Shown here piece after piece: positions 1-7,439 of a DNA stretch of 23,451 nt. Both the position numbers and the translations under genes were made by a program. Position 1 is the first letter of the stretch; each line of letters starts with the position of its first letter. The notes beneath the pieces are model-generated. The model had not been told where the DNA came from. It saw nothing but the letters and a program-made list of their open reading frames with translations, and did not search any database. The stretch comes from an uncultured Clostridia bacterium (GTDB taxonomy: Bacteria > Bacillota > Clostridia > Lachnospirales > Lachnospiraceae), in NCBI GenBank assembly GCA_937895705.1, contig CALBKM010000005.1:1-23451 (forward strand). Direction: 5' to 3'.

Positions 1-266
1 ACTTCAAGGGTGTTCCGCAGGAGCTTGAGCTTCCGAGCGCACCGAAGCAGTTCATTCAGTACCTTGAGGAAGACAATCGTCCGCAGGTGAAGCTTGATGT
101 GGATTACGAGAACGGCATGGGCGTTTCCGTAGGCAGAATTCGTGAGGATTCCGTATACGACTGGAAGTTTGTAGGACTTTCCCACAACACCGTTCGCGGT
201 GCTGCAGGCGGCGCAGTGCTTTGTGCAGAGCTTTTGAAGGCACAGGGATATATCGAGGCAAAGTAA
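1..266 (+). CDS. asd: Aspartate-semialdehyde dehydrogenase, C-terminal end (partial)
   Basis: Only the last 87 codons are in the window; the 5' end lies outside. The enzyme reduces beta-aspartyl phosphate to aspartate semialdehyde with NADPH in the cytoplasm, at the branch to lysine/diaminopimelate, threonine and methionine. The visible part carries the typical closing segments of the family: an NRPQ near residue 23 of the fragment, GMGVSVGRIRED in the middle, and LSHNTVRGAAGGAVLCAELL before a short tail. The GRIRED and HNTxRGAAGGA blocks fit the archaeal/fungal-like Asd branch that is common in Clostridia. A strong terminator follows 15 bases after the stop, so this is the last gene of its transcript. 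The identification rests on recalled family motifs, and the fragment looks intact. Confidence 0.88.
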   Translation, partial: FKGVPQELELPSAPKQFIQYLEEDNRPQVKLDVDYENGMGVSVGRIREDSVYDWKFVGLSHNTVRGAAGGAVLCAELLKAQGYIEAK

Positions 267-281
267 ATATGGATTAATTAA

Positions 282-308
282 GGCTGTCGTGTATACGGCA
301 GCCTTTTT
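282..308 (+). terminator. Rho-independent terminator after asd
   Basis: A 9-bp stem (282-290 pairing with 295-303, one G-T pair) closes a 4-base loop and is followed directly by five T residues. It lies 15 bases after the asd stop and separates that gene from the small HTH gene. Confidence 0.85.
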
Positions 309-317
309 ATGGGGCTA

Positions 318-351
318 AAACTTATTAGTATAAAAGTTTACAAATAAGTTT
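318..351. promoter_or_regulatory. Inverted repeat upstream of the small HTH gene
   Basis: AAACTTATT (318-326) and AATAAGTTT (343-351) form a perfect 9-bp inverted repeat with a 16-base spacer. A third half-site, AAGTTT, lies between them at 334-339. The arms end just before the ribosome binding site of the HTH gene, so this may be an autoregulatory operator or a small RNA hairpin. A GTATAAA stretch at 329-335 could be a -10 region, but no good -35 box is visible. Function is inferred from position only. Confidence 0.4.
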
Positions 352-364
352 GCGGAGGTGGGAT

Positions 365-511
365 ATGGAGTTCGATTTTGTGCAGGATTTGGAGATTGTG
401 TTGGAATTAACGGGGCTTTCTACGGAGGCCTTTGCCGAGGAACTGTGTGTTTCCAGGATGACGGTGAGTAATTGGTTTTCCGGGAAGAAAGAAAAAGAGC
501 CTGAATTGTAG
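365..511 (+). CDS. Short XRE-like helix-turn-helix peptide (48 aa), possibly a remnant
   Basis: The ATG has a good ribosome binding site (GGAGG at 354-358, 6 bases upstream). The 48-residue product contains a helix-turn-helix core: LELTGLSTEAFAEEL as the first helix, then CVSRMTVSNWFSGK as turn and recognition helix. This resembles the N-terminal HTH of XRE/Cro-like small proteins in Clostridia. It stops about nine residues after the recognition helix, so the later helices of a normal XRE domain are missing. It could be a minimal DNA-binding peptide or the 5' remnant of a longer gene; reading on past the TAG in the same frame gives no recognisable domain. It stands alone between two terminators, with an inverted repeat just upstream. 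The HTH call is moderately sure; the function is unknown. Confidence 0.55.
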   Translation: MEFDFVQDLEIVLELTGLSTEAFAEELCVSRMTVSNWFSGKKEKEPEL

Positions 512-544
512 GTGGCAAAGAGAATTCAGAGTGATGATAGAAAG

Positions 545-577
545 AAGAACCGCTCCGGGCAAGGAGCGGTTCTTTTC
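545..577 (+). terminator. Strong terminator, possibly bidirectional
   Basis: A perfect 12-bp stem (545-556 with 563-574) with a GGGCAA loop is followed by a T-rich run. It ends the small HTH transcript. On the other strand the same hairpin is followed by a pyrimidine-rich stretch and lies just after the end of the convergent zinc-ribbon gene, so it may serve both. Confidence 0.85.
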
Positions 578-601
578 ATTTTTTTCTCATTTTAAGAGGT
601 G

Positions 602-1519
602 TTATTTTATTTCAAGTTCATTTCCCTTCCAGTCGAAGGCACGGAACTTAACGGAATCATCTTGATGGATTTCGAAATATTTTACCGTATAGTCAACAAA
701 GTGCTGTACGGATACCGGACCGGAGTAATCCCAAATCGGGGTGTTCGGGTCGAATTTATCATAATCGAAATGAAGATGTATCTCGTCTTTTGTTTTAAAT
801 AGTCCGCCCTTTACGTTTTCAATATTCTCCAACATATTACCGGCGTTATTGTAAATAATGTGGCGCTGGACATCGTTATCGGAAGAATTCTCTTCAAAGC
901 GGTAATGATAGATGCCTTCGCCCTTAGCATCGCACTCTGCCATCCAATCCGTAAGGAACGGATATTCCGCAACAGCTTCTTCCTTGGTCGGAAAAGAATG
1001 GAAGTTATAATCAAGACCGACAAGCTGTTTGATACGAATATGAGTGGAGGCTACCAAAATGCTAAACAGCAGAACCGGAACGATAATCAGGACTGCTAAC
1101 AACCACTTCAAGCCCTTGTCTTTTTTCGGAGTAACGTTCAAACGCTCTTTCTGGTTCTCCGGAATCTCGGTGCCGCAGTGAGGGCAGGTTGACCAACCGT
1201 TTTCCAACACGTTGTTACAGGTGTGACAATGCTCCTTTAAGGAGACACCGCAATGCGGGCAAACAGCGAAGCTTTCCCGTACGAGGTTATTGCAGGATTG
1301 ACAGCGGATGCCGGAAGAATCCGAACGTACAATCAAGTAAATAATCAATCCCACAAAGCCCGGTGCAAAGGCGGAAAGTAAAGTCCAGAGAACCACATTC
1401 ATACCGCGACGGCGAGCGTCCTTATACACGTAAACGCCGATAAGAATCGGTAAAGTAATCAATAGAATGATTGTAAGTAAAAATAAGGTTAATCCGAGGG
1501 TGCTAAAATTAATAGCCAT
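602..1519 (-). CDS. Membrane protein with two zinc ribbons
   Basis: No specific family name is recognised. From the N-terminus there are two hydrophobic helices (about residues 8-31 and 42-64) separated by a basic KDARRRG loop. Two zinc ribbons follow, each a CxxC then CPHCG pair, with cysteines at about 73/76, 87/90, 98/101 and 112/115. A lysine-rich linker, a third helix (about 135-157) and a ~145-residue soluble C-terminal part complete it. The helix-loop-helix front resembles the small PLDc_N-type membrane segments often paired with zinc ribbons in Clostridia. The start at 1519 is chosen because an AAAGGA (1529-1534) lies 9 bases upstream; the alternative ATG at 1525 is only 3 bases from it. 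It is the last gene after the sigma factor and small membrane protein, 15 bases downstream, so a role in the same stress response is inferred. Confidence 0.72.
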   Translation of the reverse strand: MAINFSTLGLTLFLLTIILLITLPILIGVYVYKDARRRGMNVVLWTLLSAFAPGFVGLIIYLIVRSDSSGIRCQSCNNLVRESFAVCPHCGVSLKEHCHTCNNVLENGWSTCPHCGTEIPENQKERLNVTPKKDKGLKWLLAVLIIVPVLLFSILVASTHIRIKQLVGLDYNFHSFPTKEEAVAEYPFLTDWMAECDAKGEGIYHYRFEENSSDNDVQRHIIYNNAGNMLENIENVKGGLFKTKDEIHLHFDYDKFDPNTPIWDYSGPVSVQHFVDYTVKYFEIHQDDSVKFRAFDWKGNELEIK

Positions 1520-1534
1520 AATCATCCATCCTTT

Positions 1535-1810
1535 CTATTCCGGAACGATTCCGGTTTTATAAAATATAAAACTGATAATACCGTTGCCCACCAGAGAAAA
1601 AATCACAAAGGCAAGGCAGGCGATTGCCAATACGGTGTATTCCGAAAAGAGCAGCACACCGCAAAGTAAAAAACAAAGAGATACGAGGAGCGATGCGATA
1701 CGAAGCAGTCTTGTCTGACGACGAAGGGTTCTGCGTGCAAGCTCTTCCCGTAACATGCGCTCGGTGAGTACCGGAGGTGTGTGTTCGTCAAAATTATAGA
1801 TTTGGTTCAT
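1535..1810 (-). CDS. Small membrane protein, candidate anti-sigma factor
   Basis: This 91-residue protein has a charged, arginine-rich N-terminal half (residues about 12-35, MLREELARRTLRRQTRLLR) and two hydrophobic helices (about 37-58 and 61-84). It starts at an ATG inside the end of the sigma gene, with an overlap of 17 bases, and AAAGGAG lies 7 bases upstream. The overlap implies translational coupling. A cytoplasmic helical segment followed by membrane helices, directly after an ECF sigma gene, is the usual arrangement for an anti-sigma factor. The sequence lacks a recognisable zinc-binding anti-sigma motif (no HxxxCxxC), so the role is inferred from position. Confidence 0.65.
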   Translation of the reverse strand: MNQIYNFDEHTPPVLTERMLREELARRTLRRQTRLLRIASLLVSLCFLLCGVLLFSEYTVLAIACLAFVIFSLVGNGIISFIFYKTGIVPE

Positions 1811-2285
1811 ATGCAAGCTCCTTTCGCAATAATTTTTTTGCCTGGTGCAGTCTTGACTTTACGGTTCCCGTCGGTACCTTTAGGGCATCGGCGGTTTTCT
1901 TCTCGTCAAGACCGTGAAAATAATGTAGAATTACGGTAGTACGCATCTTTTCCGGAAGGCGGTCGATGGCTGCATGCAAATCGGAAAAATCATCTTTTGC
2001 ATCCGCGGCGACATTTTCAAGAAGTAAATCTTTTTCTTCCGTACTGGAAAATTGATTGTAAACCGGAGAGCGTTTTTGCTTTCGCAGCAAATCGCGGTAT
2101 GTATTGACACAGATTCCGGTAATCCATCCTTCGAAGGAACGGACAGTGTCATATTGCACTATTTTTTGGTAGGCCTTCAGCCAGGTTTCCTGATACAGAT
2201 CGTCGGCGTCGACTGTGTTGCCGCACAACTTTACGCACAGTCCGTAAAGTCGTTTTCCGTACAGGGAAATGTACTCGTTAATCAA
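1794..2285 (-). CDS. ECF-family RNA polymerase sigma factor
   Basis: This sigma-70 family group IV protein should direct RNA polymerase to a small stress regulon. Region 2 is seen in DADDLYQETWLKAYQ (residues about 27-41) followed by FEGWITGICVNTYRDLLRK. Region 4 has the LPEKMRTTVILHYF block, an HTH of the form DEKKTADALKVPTGTVKSRL, then HQAKKLLRKEL. The best start is TTG at 2285, because AAAGGAGGGA lies 8 bases upstream; this gives 163 residues, the usual ECF length. A longer reading from an ATG at 2339 would put the ribosome binding site inside the gene. The gene heads a minus-strand operon with the small membrane protein and the zinc-ribbon protein. Its promoter overlaps the divergent ABC transporter promoter, so the transporter may be in the same regulon. 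This is inference. Confidence 0.9.
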   Translation of the reverse strand: MINEYISLYGKRLYGLCVKLCGNTVDADDLYQETWLKAYQKIVQYDTVRSFEGWITGICVNTYRDLLRKQKRSPVYNQFSSTEEKDLLLENVAADAKDDFSDLHAAIDRLPEKMRTTVILHYFHGLDEKKTADALKVPTGTVKSRLHQAKKLLRKELAYEPNL

Positions 2286-2411
2286 TGTCCTGTCCCTCCT
2301 TTCATTAACAGATACGAACCGGAAATACAAAAGGTTCAAAAGAATTTAAATAATTTTTTATTCATCAGTTTAACGGAAAATCAAGGGATTCCTAAATTAT
2401 TTATTAAATTA

Positions 2412-2440
2412 TCTATAACATATTGACGAAAAATAATCAA
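2412..2440 (-). promoter_or_regulatory. Promoter of the sigma factor operon
   Basis: On the minus strand TTGATT (2440-2435) and TATAGA (2417-2412) are separated by 17 bases. It drives leftward into the sigma gene with a leader of about 120 bases, and it overlaps the rightward promoter. A sigma-A-like promoter suggests basal rather than purely self-driven expression. Confidence 0.55.
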
Positions 2441-2451
2441 TCTGCTATTTT
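2423..2451 (+). promoter_or_regulatory. Candidate promoter of the ABC transporter gene
   Basis: TTGACG (2423-2428) and TATTTT (2446-2451) are 17 bases apart. A better-looking TATAAT follows at 2451-2456, but its spacing from TTGACG is 22. It overlaps the sigma operon promoter on the other strand. Confidence 0.45.
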
Positions 2452-2506
2452 ATAATAGTTAATATTGTTTTTCTATTGTAGGTTACATATATATAGAAGA
2501 AAACGG

Positions 2507-2528
2507 AGAATCCCCTATGCGGGATTCT
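2507..2528 (+). promoter_or_regulatory. Leader hairpin before the ABC transporter
   Basis: AGAATCCC (2507-2514) and GGGATTCT (2521-2528) form a perfect 8-bp stem with a 6-base loop inside the roughly 120-base leader. A T/G-rich run follows (2529-2556), so it could act as a weak attenuator or as a protein-binding site. No riboswitch class is recognised. Confidence 0.4.
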
Positions 2529-2578
2529 GTGTTGATTTTGTGTTTTGGGTTTGTGTAGCAGCAAGTCAGGAGGCGAAT

Positions 2579-5524
2579 ATGCTTACATTACGTGACATCA
2601 AGAAGGACTATCGCGTAGGCGATATGACCGTGCCGGCGTTAAAGGGAGTCAGTATCCAGTTCAGAAAAAGCGAGTTTGTTTCGGTACTCGGACAATCCGG
2701 TTGCGGCAAGACCACGTTGTTAAACATCGTAGGCGGTCTGGACCAGTATACCGAGGGCGATTTGATTATTAACGGTGTTTCTACGAAGAAGTTTAAAGAT
2801 TCCGACTGGGACAGCTATCGTAATCATTCCATCGGCTTTGTGTTTCAGAGCTATAATTTAATCCCGCATCAGAGTGTACTCTCGAATGTGGAGTTGGCAC
2901 TGACACTTTCCGGTGTTTCCAAGGCGGAGCGCAGAAGACGTGCAAAGGAAGCGCTTGAGAAGGTAGGTCTCGGCGATCAGTTGAATAAGAAGCCGAATCA
3001 GATGTCCGGCGGACAGATGCAGCGTGTGGCCATTGCCCGTGCTTTGGTAAATAATCCGGATATTTTATTGGCGGACGAACCGACGGGTGCGCTTGATAGT
3101 GAGACCAGCGTGCAGATTATGGAGATTTTGAAGGAAGTTGCCAAGGATAAGCTGGTTATTATGGTTACTCATAACCCGGATTTGGCGGAACAGTATTCCA
3201 GTCGTATTGTACGTTTGCTTGACGGAAAGATTACCAGCGATTCCGATCCGTACGAAGAAGAAGTACAGGGTGTAGAGCAGACGAAGAAGGAGAAGAAGGC
3301 GAAGAAGACGTCCATGTCTTTCTTTACGGCATTGTCTCTTTCCTTTAATAACCTCTTGACTAAGAAGGGACGTACCTTTATGACGGCGTTTGCGGGTTCT
3401 ATCGGTATCATCGGTATTGCTTTGATTTTATCTGTTTCTACCGGTGTACAGGAGTATATTGATTCCGTACAGAGAGATACCCTTTCCAGCTATCCGATTA
3501 CCATGGAAGCGGAAGTGGTGGATTCTTCCGCACTTCTTGCAACGATGATGGGAGTGGATAAGGACGGCAAGCCGAAAGAGCAGCATGAGCTTGACAAGGT
3601 GTATGCGAATTCTACCATGTATGATATGGTAAATGCTTTTACCGATATGGAAACAAGAACCAACAACCTAAAGGCATTTAAGAAGTTTTTGGAGGAAGAC
3701 GAGGAGATTCGGCAGTACATTTCTTCTGTGCAGTACTCTTACGACATGGACTTGAGTGTATATACCAAAGATGTTGACGGTAAGGTTGTAAAGGCTGATG
3801 TGAATGAGCTGATGTCCATGATGATGAGTTCCTTCGGTATGGCCAGCACCATGATGGAGAATATGAGTTCCATGATGGTGGGCATGGATGTTTGGAACGA
3901 AATGATGACCGGAGAAGACGGTGAGAGCATCAGTCAGACGGTAAAGGATCAGTACGATGTCATTTACGGTGAATGGCCGGATGCGTATAATGAAGTTGTA
4001 ATTTTGGTAGACCGGAATAATGAGGTCAGCGATATGGTGCTGTATGCATTGGGTCTTACTACCATGGATGTAATGATGGAGTCCATGCAGGACATTATGG
4101 CGGGCAAGCAGGTGTCACAGGACCTCGGACCGTGGACTTATGAAGAAATTTGCGGAATGACCTTCAGAGTAATTCCGGGGGCGTTAAAGTATCAGAAGCA
4201 GGGTGACGGAAGTTATGTGGATTTATCTGCTTCCGATGCCGGACTTTCTTATTTATACGATGAAAAGGGTGTAGACTTAAAGGTTGTGGGTGTTTTACGA
4301 CCGAACGAAGATGCAACCTCTACTTCCATGACCGGAGCAATTGCGTATACCAGTGATTTGACGAAGTATGTTATGGAGCAGAATGCCAATTCCGAGATTT
4401 TAAAGGCACAGCTGGCGGATAAAACCGTAGATGCGATTTCCGGTCTGCCGTTTGAAACCGGAGAAGAGGAAGAAGTTTCCGAAGACGAAAAGGTATCTGC
4501 GGTAAAGGCATATTTTGCGGGACTGGACAGCTCCAAAAAGGCAGAACTGTACGGCACTATCATGGCAACTCCGTCCGAGGCTTATCTTGCCGAGGCTGTC
4601 GGTGCACAGCTTGCTACCATGGATGACACGGCGCTTCGCGGAATGCTTGTACAGGCTTTTGCCCAGCAGATGTCTGTGGATGCGGAACAGGTACAAGGTT
4701 ACGTGGCAGAGATGAGCGCGGAAGAAGTACAGACCTATGCTTATCAGGTGCTTGCGGCGATGGTGACGGAGCAGTATGCAAAGGGTGTACAGGCGAATTT
4801 GGGAACCATGACGGTGGATCAGTTGGCCGGCATGTTTGATATGGCACAGTTTACGCAAGCTGAGTATGTGAAGTTTTACGAGGAGTATCTTCCGAAGGCA
4901 TATTCCGAGTCCACCTACGAAGCAAACTTAAAGCTTCTCGGCTATGCGGATCCGGACAGCCCGTCTTCTATTAATATATACGCAGAAACCTTTGAAAATA
5001 AGGATATGATTGCGGATATGATTGCAAAGTACAACGAGAATGCGGCTGAGGAAGATGTCATCGAGTATACCGATTATGTGGCACTTTTAATGTCTTCCAT
5101 TACCACGGTAATTAATGCGATTTCTTACGTGTTGATTGCGTTTGTGGCAATTTCCCTTGTGGTATCTTCCATTATGATCGGGATTATTACCTACATTTCC
5201 GTATTGGAGCGTACCAAGGAAATCGGTATTCTCAGAGCAATCGGCGCGTCTAAGAAGGATATTTCCCGCGTGTTTAATGCTGAGACGATTATTGTGGGCT
5301 TTGTATCCGGTGCCATCGGTATTCTGGTGACTCTCGGATTTATCGTAATTATTAATATTATCCTTCATGCGGTAACCGGTATCGAAAACTTAAATGCGGT
5401 GCTTCCTCCGCTTGCAGGTGTGATTCTGGTAGGGATCAGTATGCTTCTTACTTTTATCGCAGGTCTGTTCCCGTCTAAGGTGGCAGCGAAGAAGGACCCG
5501 GTAATTGCGTTGAGAAGTGAGTAG
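2579..5524 (+). CDS. ABC transporter ATPase-permease fusion (MacB/FtsX type)
   Basis: This 981-residue protein joins both halves of a transporter. The N-terminal ATPase has Walker A GQSGCGKTT (38-46), signature MSGGQMQR (142-149), Walker B LLADEPTG (Asp166, Glu167) and a switch histidine in VTHNPD. A lysine-rich linker leads to the first membrane helix (about 268-290), a ~550-residue extracytoplasmic domain, and three C-terminal helices with the FtsX-like block ERTKEIGILRAIGASKKDI. This family moves peptides, lipids or antibiotics, or transmits force across the membrane (mechanotransmission), rather than importing sugars. The substrate is unknown. Residues 412-443 in the outer domain contain 13 methionines of 32. 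The start at 2579 has CAGGAGG 5 bases upstream; an upstream in-frame extension lacks a binding site. The gene stands alone between a shared divergent promoter region and a strong terminator. Confidence 0.9.
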   Translation: MLTLRDIKKDYRVGDMTVPALKGVSIQFRKSEFVSVLGQSGCGKTTLLNIVGGLDQYTEGDLIINGVSTKKFKDSDWDSYRNHSIGFVFQSYNLIPHQSVLSNVELALTLSGVSKAERRRRAKEALEKVGLGDQLNKKPNQMSGGQMQRVAIARALVNNPDILLADEPTGALDSETSVQIMEILKEVAKDKLVIMVTHNPDLAEQYSSRIVRLLDGKITSDSDPYEEEVQGVEQTKKEKKAKKTSMSFFTALSLSFNNLLTKKGRTFMTAFAGSIGIIGIALILSVSTGVQEYIDSVQRDTLSSYPITMEAEVVDSSALLATMMGVDKDGKPKEQHELDKVYANSTMYDMVNAFTDMETRTNNLKAFKKFLEEDEEIRQYISSVQYSYDMDLSVYTKDVDGKVVKADVNELMSMMMSSFGMASTMMENMSSMMVGMDVWNEMMTGEDGESISQTVKDQYDVIYGEWPDAYNEVVILVDRNNEVSDMVLYALGLTTMDVMMESMQDIMAGKQVSQDLGPWTYEEICGMTFRVIPGALKYQKQGDGSYVDLSASDAGLSYLYDEKGVDLKVVGVLRPNEDATSTSMTGAIAYTSDLTKYVMEQNANSEILKAQLADKTVDAISGLPFETGEEEEVSEDEKVSAVKAYFAGLDSSKKAELYGTIMATPSEAYLAEAVGAQLATMDDTALRGMLVQAFAQQMSVDAEQVQGYVAEMSAEEVQTYAYQVLAAMVTEQYAKGVQANLGTMTVDQLAGMFDMAQFTQAEYVKFYEEYLPKAYSESTYEANLKLLGYADPDSPSSINIYAETFENKDMIADMIAKYNENAAEEDVIEYTDYVALLMSSITTVINAISYVLIAFVAISLVVSSIMIGIITYISVLERTKEIGILRAIGASKKDISRVFNAETIIVGFVSGAIGILVTLGFIVIINIILHAVTGIENLNAVLPPLAGVILVGISMLLTFIAGLFPSKVAAKKDPVIALRSE

Positions 5525-5575
5525 CAGTGACGGCTGAAAGAACAAGGAAGAGCGTTTGAGATAGGAAAGAGAAAG

Positions 5576-5606
5576 GGCCGGTGCTTTACGGAAGCATCGG
5601 CCTTTT
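5576..5606 (+). terminator. Terminator after the ABC transporter
   Basis: An 11-bp stem (5576-5586 with 5592-5602, one G-T pair), a TACGG loop and TTTT. It lies about 50 bases after the transporter stop and 36 bases beyond the end of the convergent membrane protein gene, for which it may also stop transcription. Confidence 0.85.
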
Positions 5607-5641
5607 GTGTATGTGCGTGTAAGAGATGATATTTATGCGGG

Positions 5642-6643
5642 TTATTCAAGAATTTGAAAAGTGTTTCCTGTTTTTTTATAGGTGATGATATTACTGATAA
5701 TGCTTGTGCCGTGCATGATATAGAGTTCGTAGGTATCGTCCGGTAGCCAGGTGGCACCTCTGGAACCGTGCGTGACGCTTTCGATGGAAAAGCCTGCCCA
5801 AAGTTGTCCGTCTCTTGCAAAACATACCTGACATTGTTTGGCGATGTCGGGCCGGTCTTTCAGAACGACCGATTGTACAACCGAAATCTTTCCGTCCGGA
5901 GTCAAGGCAATTTCAAATTGAGAAGAGGGGCGCTTTACATTGCCTATCAAATTATAGAGCGCAACGTCGTCTACGGCCACAAGCAGCTTGCTGTTTTTAT
6001 ATACCGTGAATTTGGTGCTCTTTTTAATCCATGAGAGATAGGAAAGTTCGTTTCGCAGTGAAGAAGCCAGAGGAATATTATGCCCATTGGGAAGCGTAAC
6101 ATATTGGAGACGGACTTTATGGTCGGAACCGCTTCTTGCGGTTCGGTAAGAGACTTCATGGAGATCAACCTCAAAGTCGTCAACGACAATGGTTTCGGTT
6201 TCCGGCTCCATGCAATCCATTGCCAGAAGCCGGATGGCTTCCAGCTTGTTGATTTCTTTGCCGTCGATGGTATAGAAGTCTTTTCGGAAAAGATTAAAAA
6301 GACAAAGCAATATCAGAAAAAAGAGGGAAAAAATCCCTTTCTTTACAATGCCGGGAAATTGTTCTGTTTTATAACACAGCCGGGGAAAAAGAAGAGGGAA
6401 AAAGGTGATGAATAAAAAGAAAAGCAAATAAAAAGCGACAGAGTTTTCGTTAAAAAACAAGTCTATAATATTGGCCGCCAGTAACCAGCCCGGACGGAAG
6501 GTTTCATTATAACGGGATTCTGTCCATGCCGAAAGAATAAGAAGAAGCAGAATAGCCGCAATCAGAAAAATAACAATCAGATTGCGGCTGCTTTTCTTGG
6601 TATGCTCTCTTTTATTTGTATCGTTTGTAAAAACAGAAATCAT
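5642..6643 (-). CDS. Three-helix membrane protein of unknown function, coupled to the XRE regulator
   Basis: No known family is recognised. The 333 residues begin with a basic cytoplasmic segment (about 1-21), then three hydrophobic helices (about 22-40, 67-89, 103-119), then a ~210-residue soluble domain. By the positive-inside rule the N-terminus is cytoplasmic and the C-terminal domain outside. That domain is rich in beta-type sequence and includes ALTPDGKISVVQSVV. The ATG at 6643 follows the stop of the upstream regulator with no gap (TAA then ATG), and AAGGAG lies within the end of that gene, so the two are translationally coupled. A sensor or partner of the regulator, reporting on the cell envelope, is inferred from this coupling and from the divergent NfeD/flotillin genes. 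Confidence 0.7.
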   Translation of the reverse strand: MISVFTNDTNKREHTKKSSRNLIVIFLIAAILLLLILSAWTESRYNETFRPGWLLAANIIDLFFNENSVAFYLLFFLFITFFPLLFPRLCYKTEQFPGIVKKGIFSLFFLILLCLFNLFRKDFYTIDGKEINKLEAIRLLAMDCMEPETETIVVDDFEVDLHEVSYRTARSGSDHKVRLQYVTLPNGHNIPLASSLRNELSYLSWIKKSTKFTVYKNSKLLVAVDDVALYNLIGNVKRPSSQFEIALTPDGKISVVQSVVLKDRPDIAKQCQVCFARDGQLWAGFSIESVTHGSRGATWLPDDTYELYIMHGTSIISNIITYKKTGNTFQILE

Positions 6644-7213
6644 TTACAGTGTCTCCTTTGCTAAGCTTGCAGCAGCTTCCGAAAGAAGCAACAATGCCTG
6701 GGACTTGAGTTCCGGAGAAGCGTAAAGTCCTTTTGCGGCTGCGGTTGCGGCAGCTTTGGATAAATCCAGAACGTCTGTGTAATTGGATTCGTTACTGCGA
6801 GCGGTGGCCAGACGAAGGGAAACTCTGGCAAGCAAAGCCTGTGCCTCGTCAAACAGTACAGAGGTCTCGGTTATAGAAGACAGAAGCGCATAAGCGGTTG
6901 CATCGTCTTCCGTGAGGTACGCTTCCTTTGCACGGTAGAGGGCAGAAGCATCTTCCGGCACAGTGGTGGAAGCGGTTGTGTTAGGGCCTTCGGAGGAGTC
7001 TGTATTTTCTGCGGTGTCCGGAAGTAACACGGACGGCGGAAGCTCCAGTACCTGTGCCAGATAAGTCAAAGTCTTGACGGAAGGAACAGCGTTTCCGCTT
7101 TCAATCTGACTGAGCATATTTCGTGTGATAAAAGAACCGACCACTTCGGTTTGGGTCATTTTCTTGGCAAGGCGCGCTTCTTTGATGCGCTGCCCCAAAA
7201 GTTTCGGATCCAT
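6644..7213 (-). CDS. XRE-family transcriptional regulator
   Basis: The 189-residue protein has an N-terminal Cro/C1-type HTH domain (about residues 6-62): LGQRIKEARLAKKMTQTEV, then FITRNMLSQIESGNAVPSVKTL and LAQVLELPPSVLL. The ITRNMLSQIE helix is typical of a clostridial XRE subgroup with helical C-terminal regions. After an acidic, Thr/Ser-rich linker (about 67-85) comes an alanine-rich helical region (about 90-189) that looks TPR-like and could sense a ligand or bind a partner. The ATG has AAAGGAGG 7 bases upstream. Two palindromes with core GTAAATT-N-AATTTAC lie in the 276-base divergent region, one at each promoter start. It is therefore proposed to repress both itself and the NfeD/flotillin operon. 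The HTH call is firm; the regulon is inference. Confidence 0.88.
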   Translation of the reverse strand: MDPKLLGQRIKEARLAKKMTQTEVVGSFITRNMLSQIESGNAVPSVKTLTYLAQVLELPPSVLLPDTAENTDSSEGPNTTASTTVPEDASALYRAKEAYLTEDDATAYALLSSITETSVLFDEAQALLARVSLRLATARSNESNYTDVLDLSKAAATAAAKGLYASPELKSQALLLLSEAAASLAKETL

Positions 7214-7300
7214 GCGGTAGCCTCCTTTGGATGAGATTTCCGGACAACTTCATGATAAATACAAAGTATGCGGATTATATGGTAAATAAAAATCATACAC

Positions 7301-7319
7301 ATGTAAATTGAATTTACAT
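7301..7319. promoter_or_regulatory. Palindromic operator at the xre promoter
   Basis: ATGTAAATT-G-AATTTACAT is a perfect 9-bp palindrome around one central base. It lies immediately downstream of the -10 box of the leftward promoter, over the expected transcription start. Its inner 15 bases match the second operator at 7440-7454 except for the centre. Confidence 0.72.
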
Positions 7320-7321
7320 TA

Positions 7322-7349
7322 ATTATAGCATAAAAGAAAGAAAAAGCAA
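7322..7349 (-). promoter_or_regulatory. Promoter of the XRE regulator operon
   Basis: On the minus strand TTGCTT (7349-7344), a 16-base spacer and a perfect TATAAT (7327-7322) preceded by TGC, that is an extended -10. The operator at 7301-7319 begins two bases after the -10 box. Confidence 0.75.
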
Positions 7350-7407
7350 GTACTTTCTTTTGAAAAGGGAAAAAAGTCACAAAAGGTAAATTTATGATAA
7401 AAAACCA

Positions 7408-7436
7408 TTGACAAGAAAACTGCAATATGGTATCAT
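7408..7436 (+). promoter_or_regulatory. Promoter of the NfeD-flotillin operon
   Basis: Consensus TTGACA (7408-7413), 17 bases, then TATCAT (7431-7436). The second operator starts three bases after the -10 box. A partial half-site, GTAAATTTATGA, lies upstream at 7386-7397. Confidence 0.8.
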
Positions 7437-7439
7437 GAA

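Noticed and set aside
365..511. Antitoxin of a toxin-antitoxin pair
   Set aside because: There is no adjacent small toxin gene; the next gene is convergent and a membrane protein.
2465..2578. N-terminal extension of the ABC transporter by 38 residues
   Set aside because: There is no binding site at 2465, the extension would include the leader hairpin, and ATPase domains of this family begin near the ATG at 2579, which has CAGGAGG.
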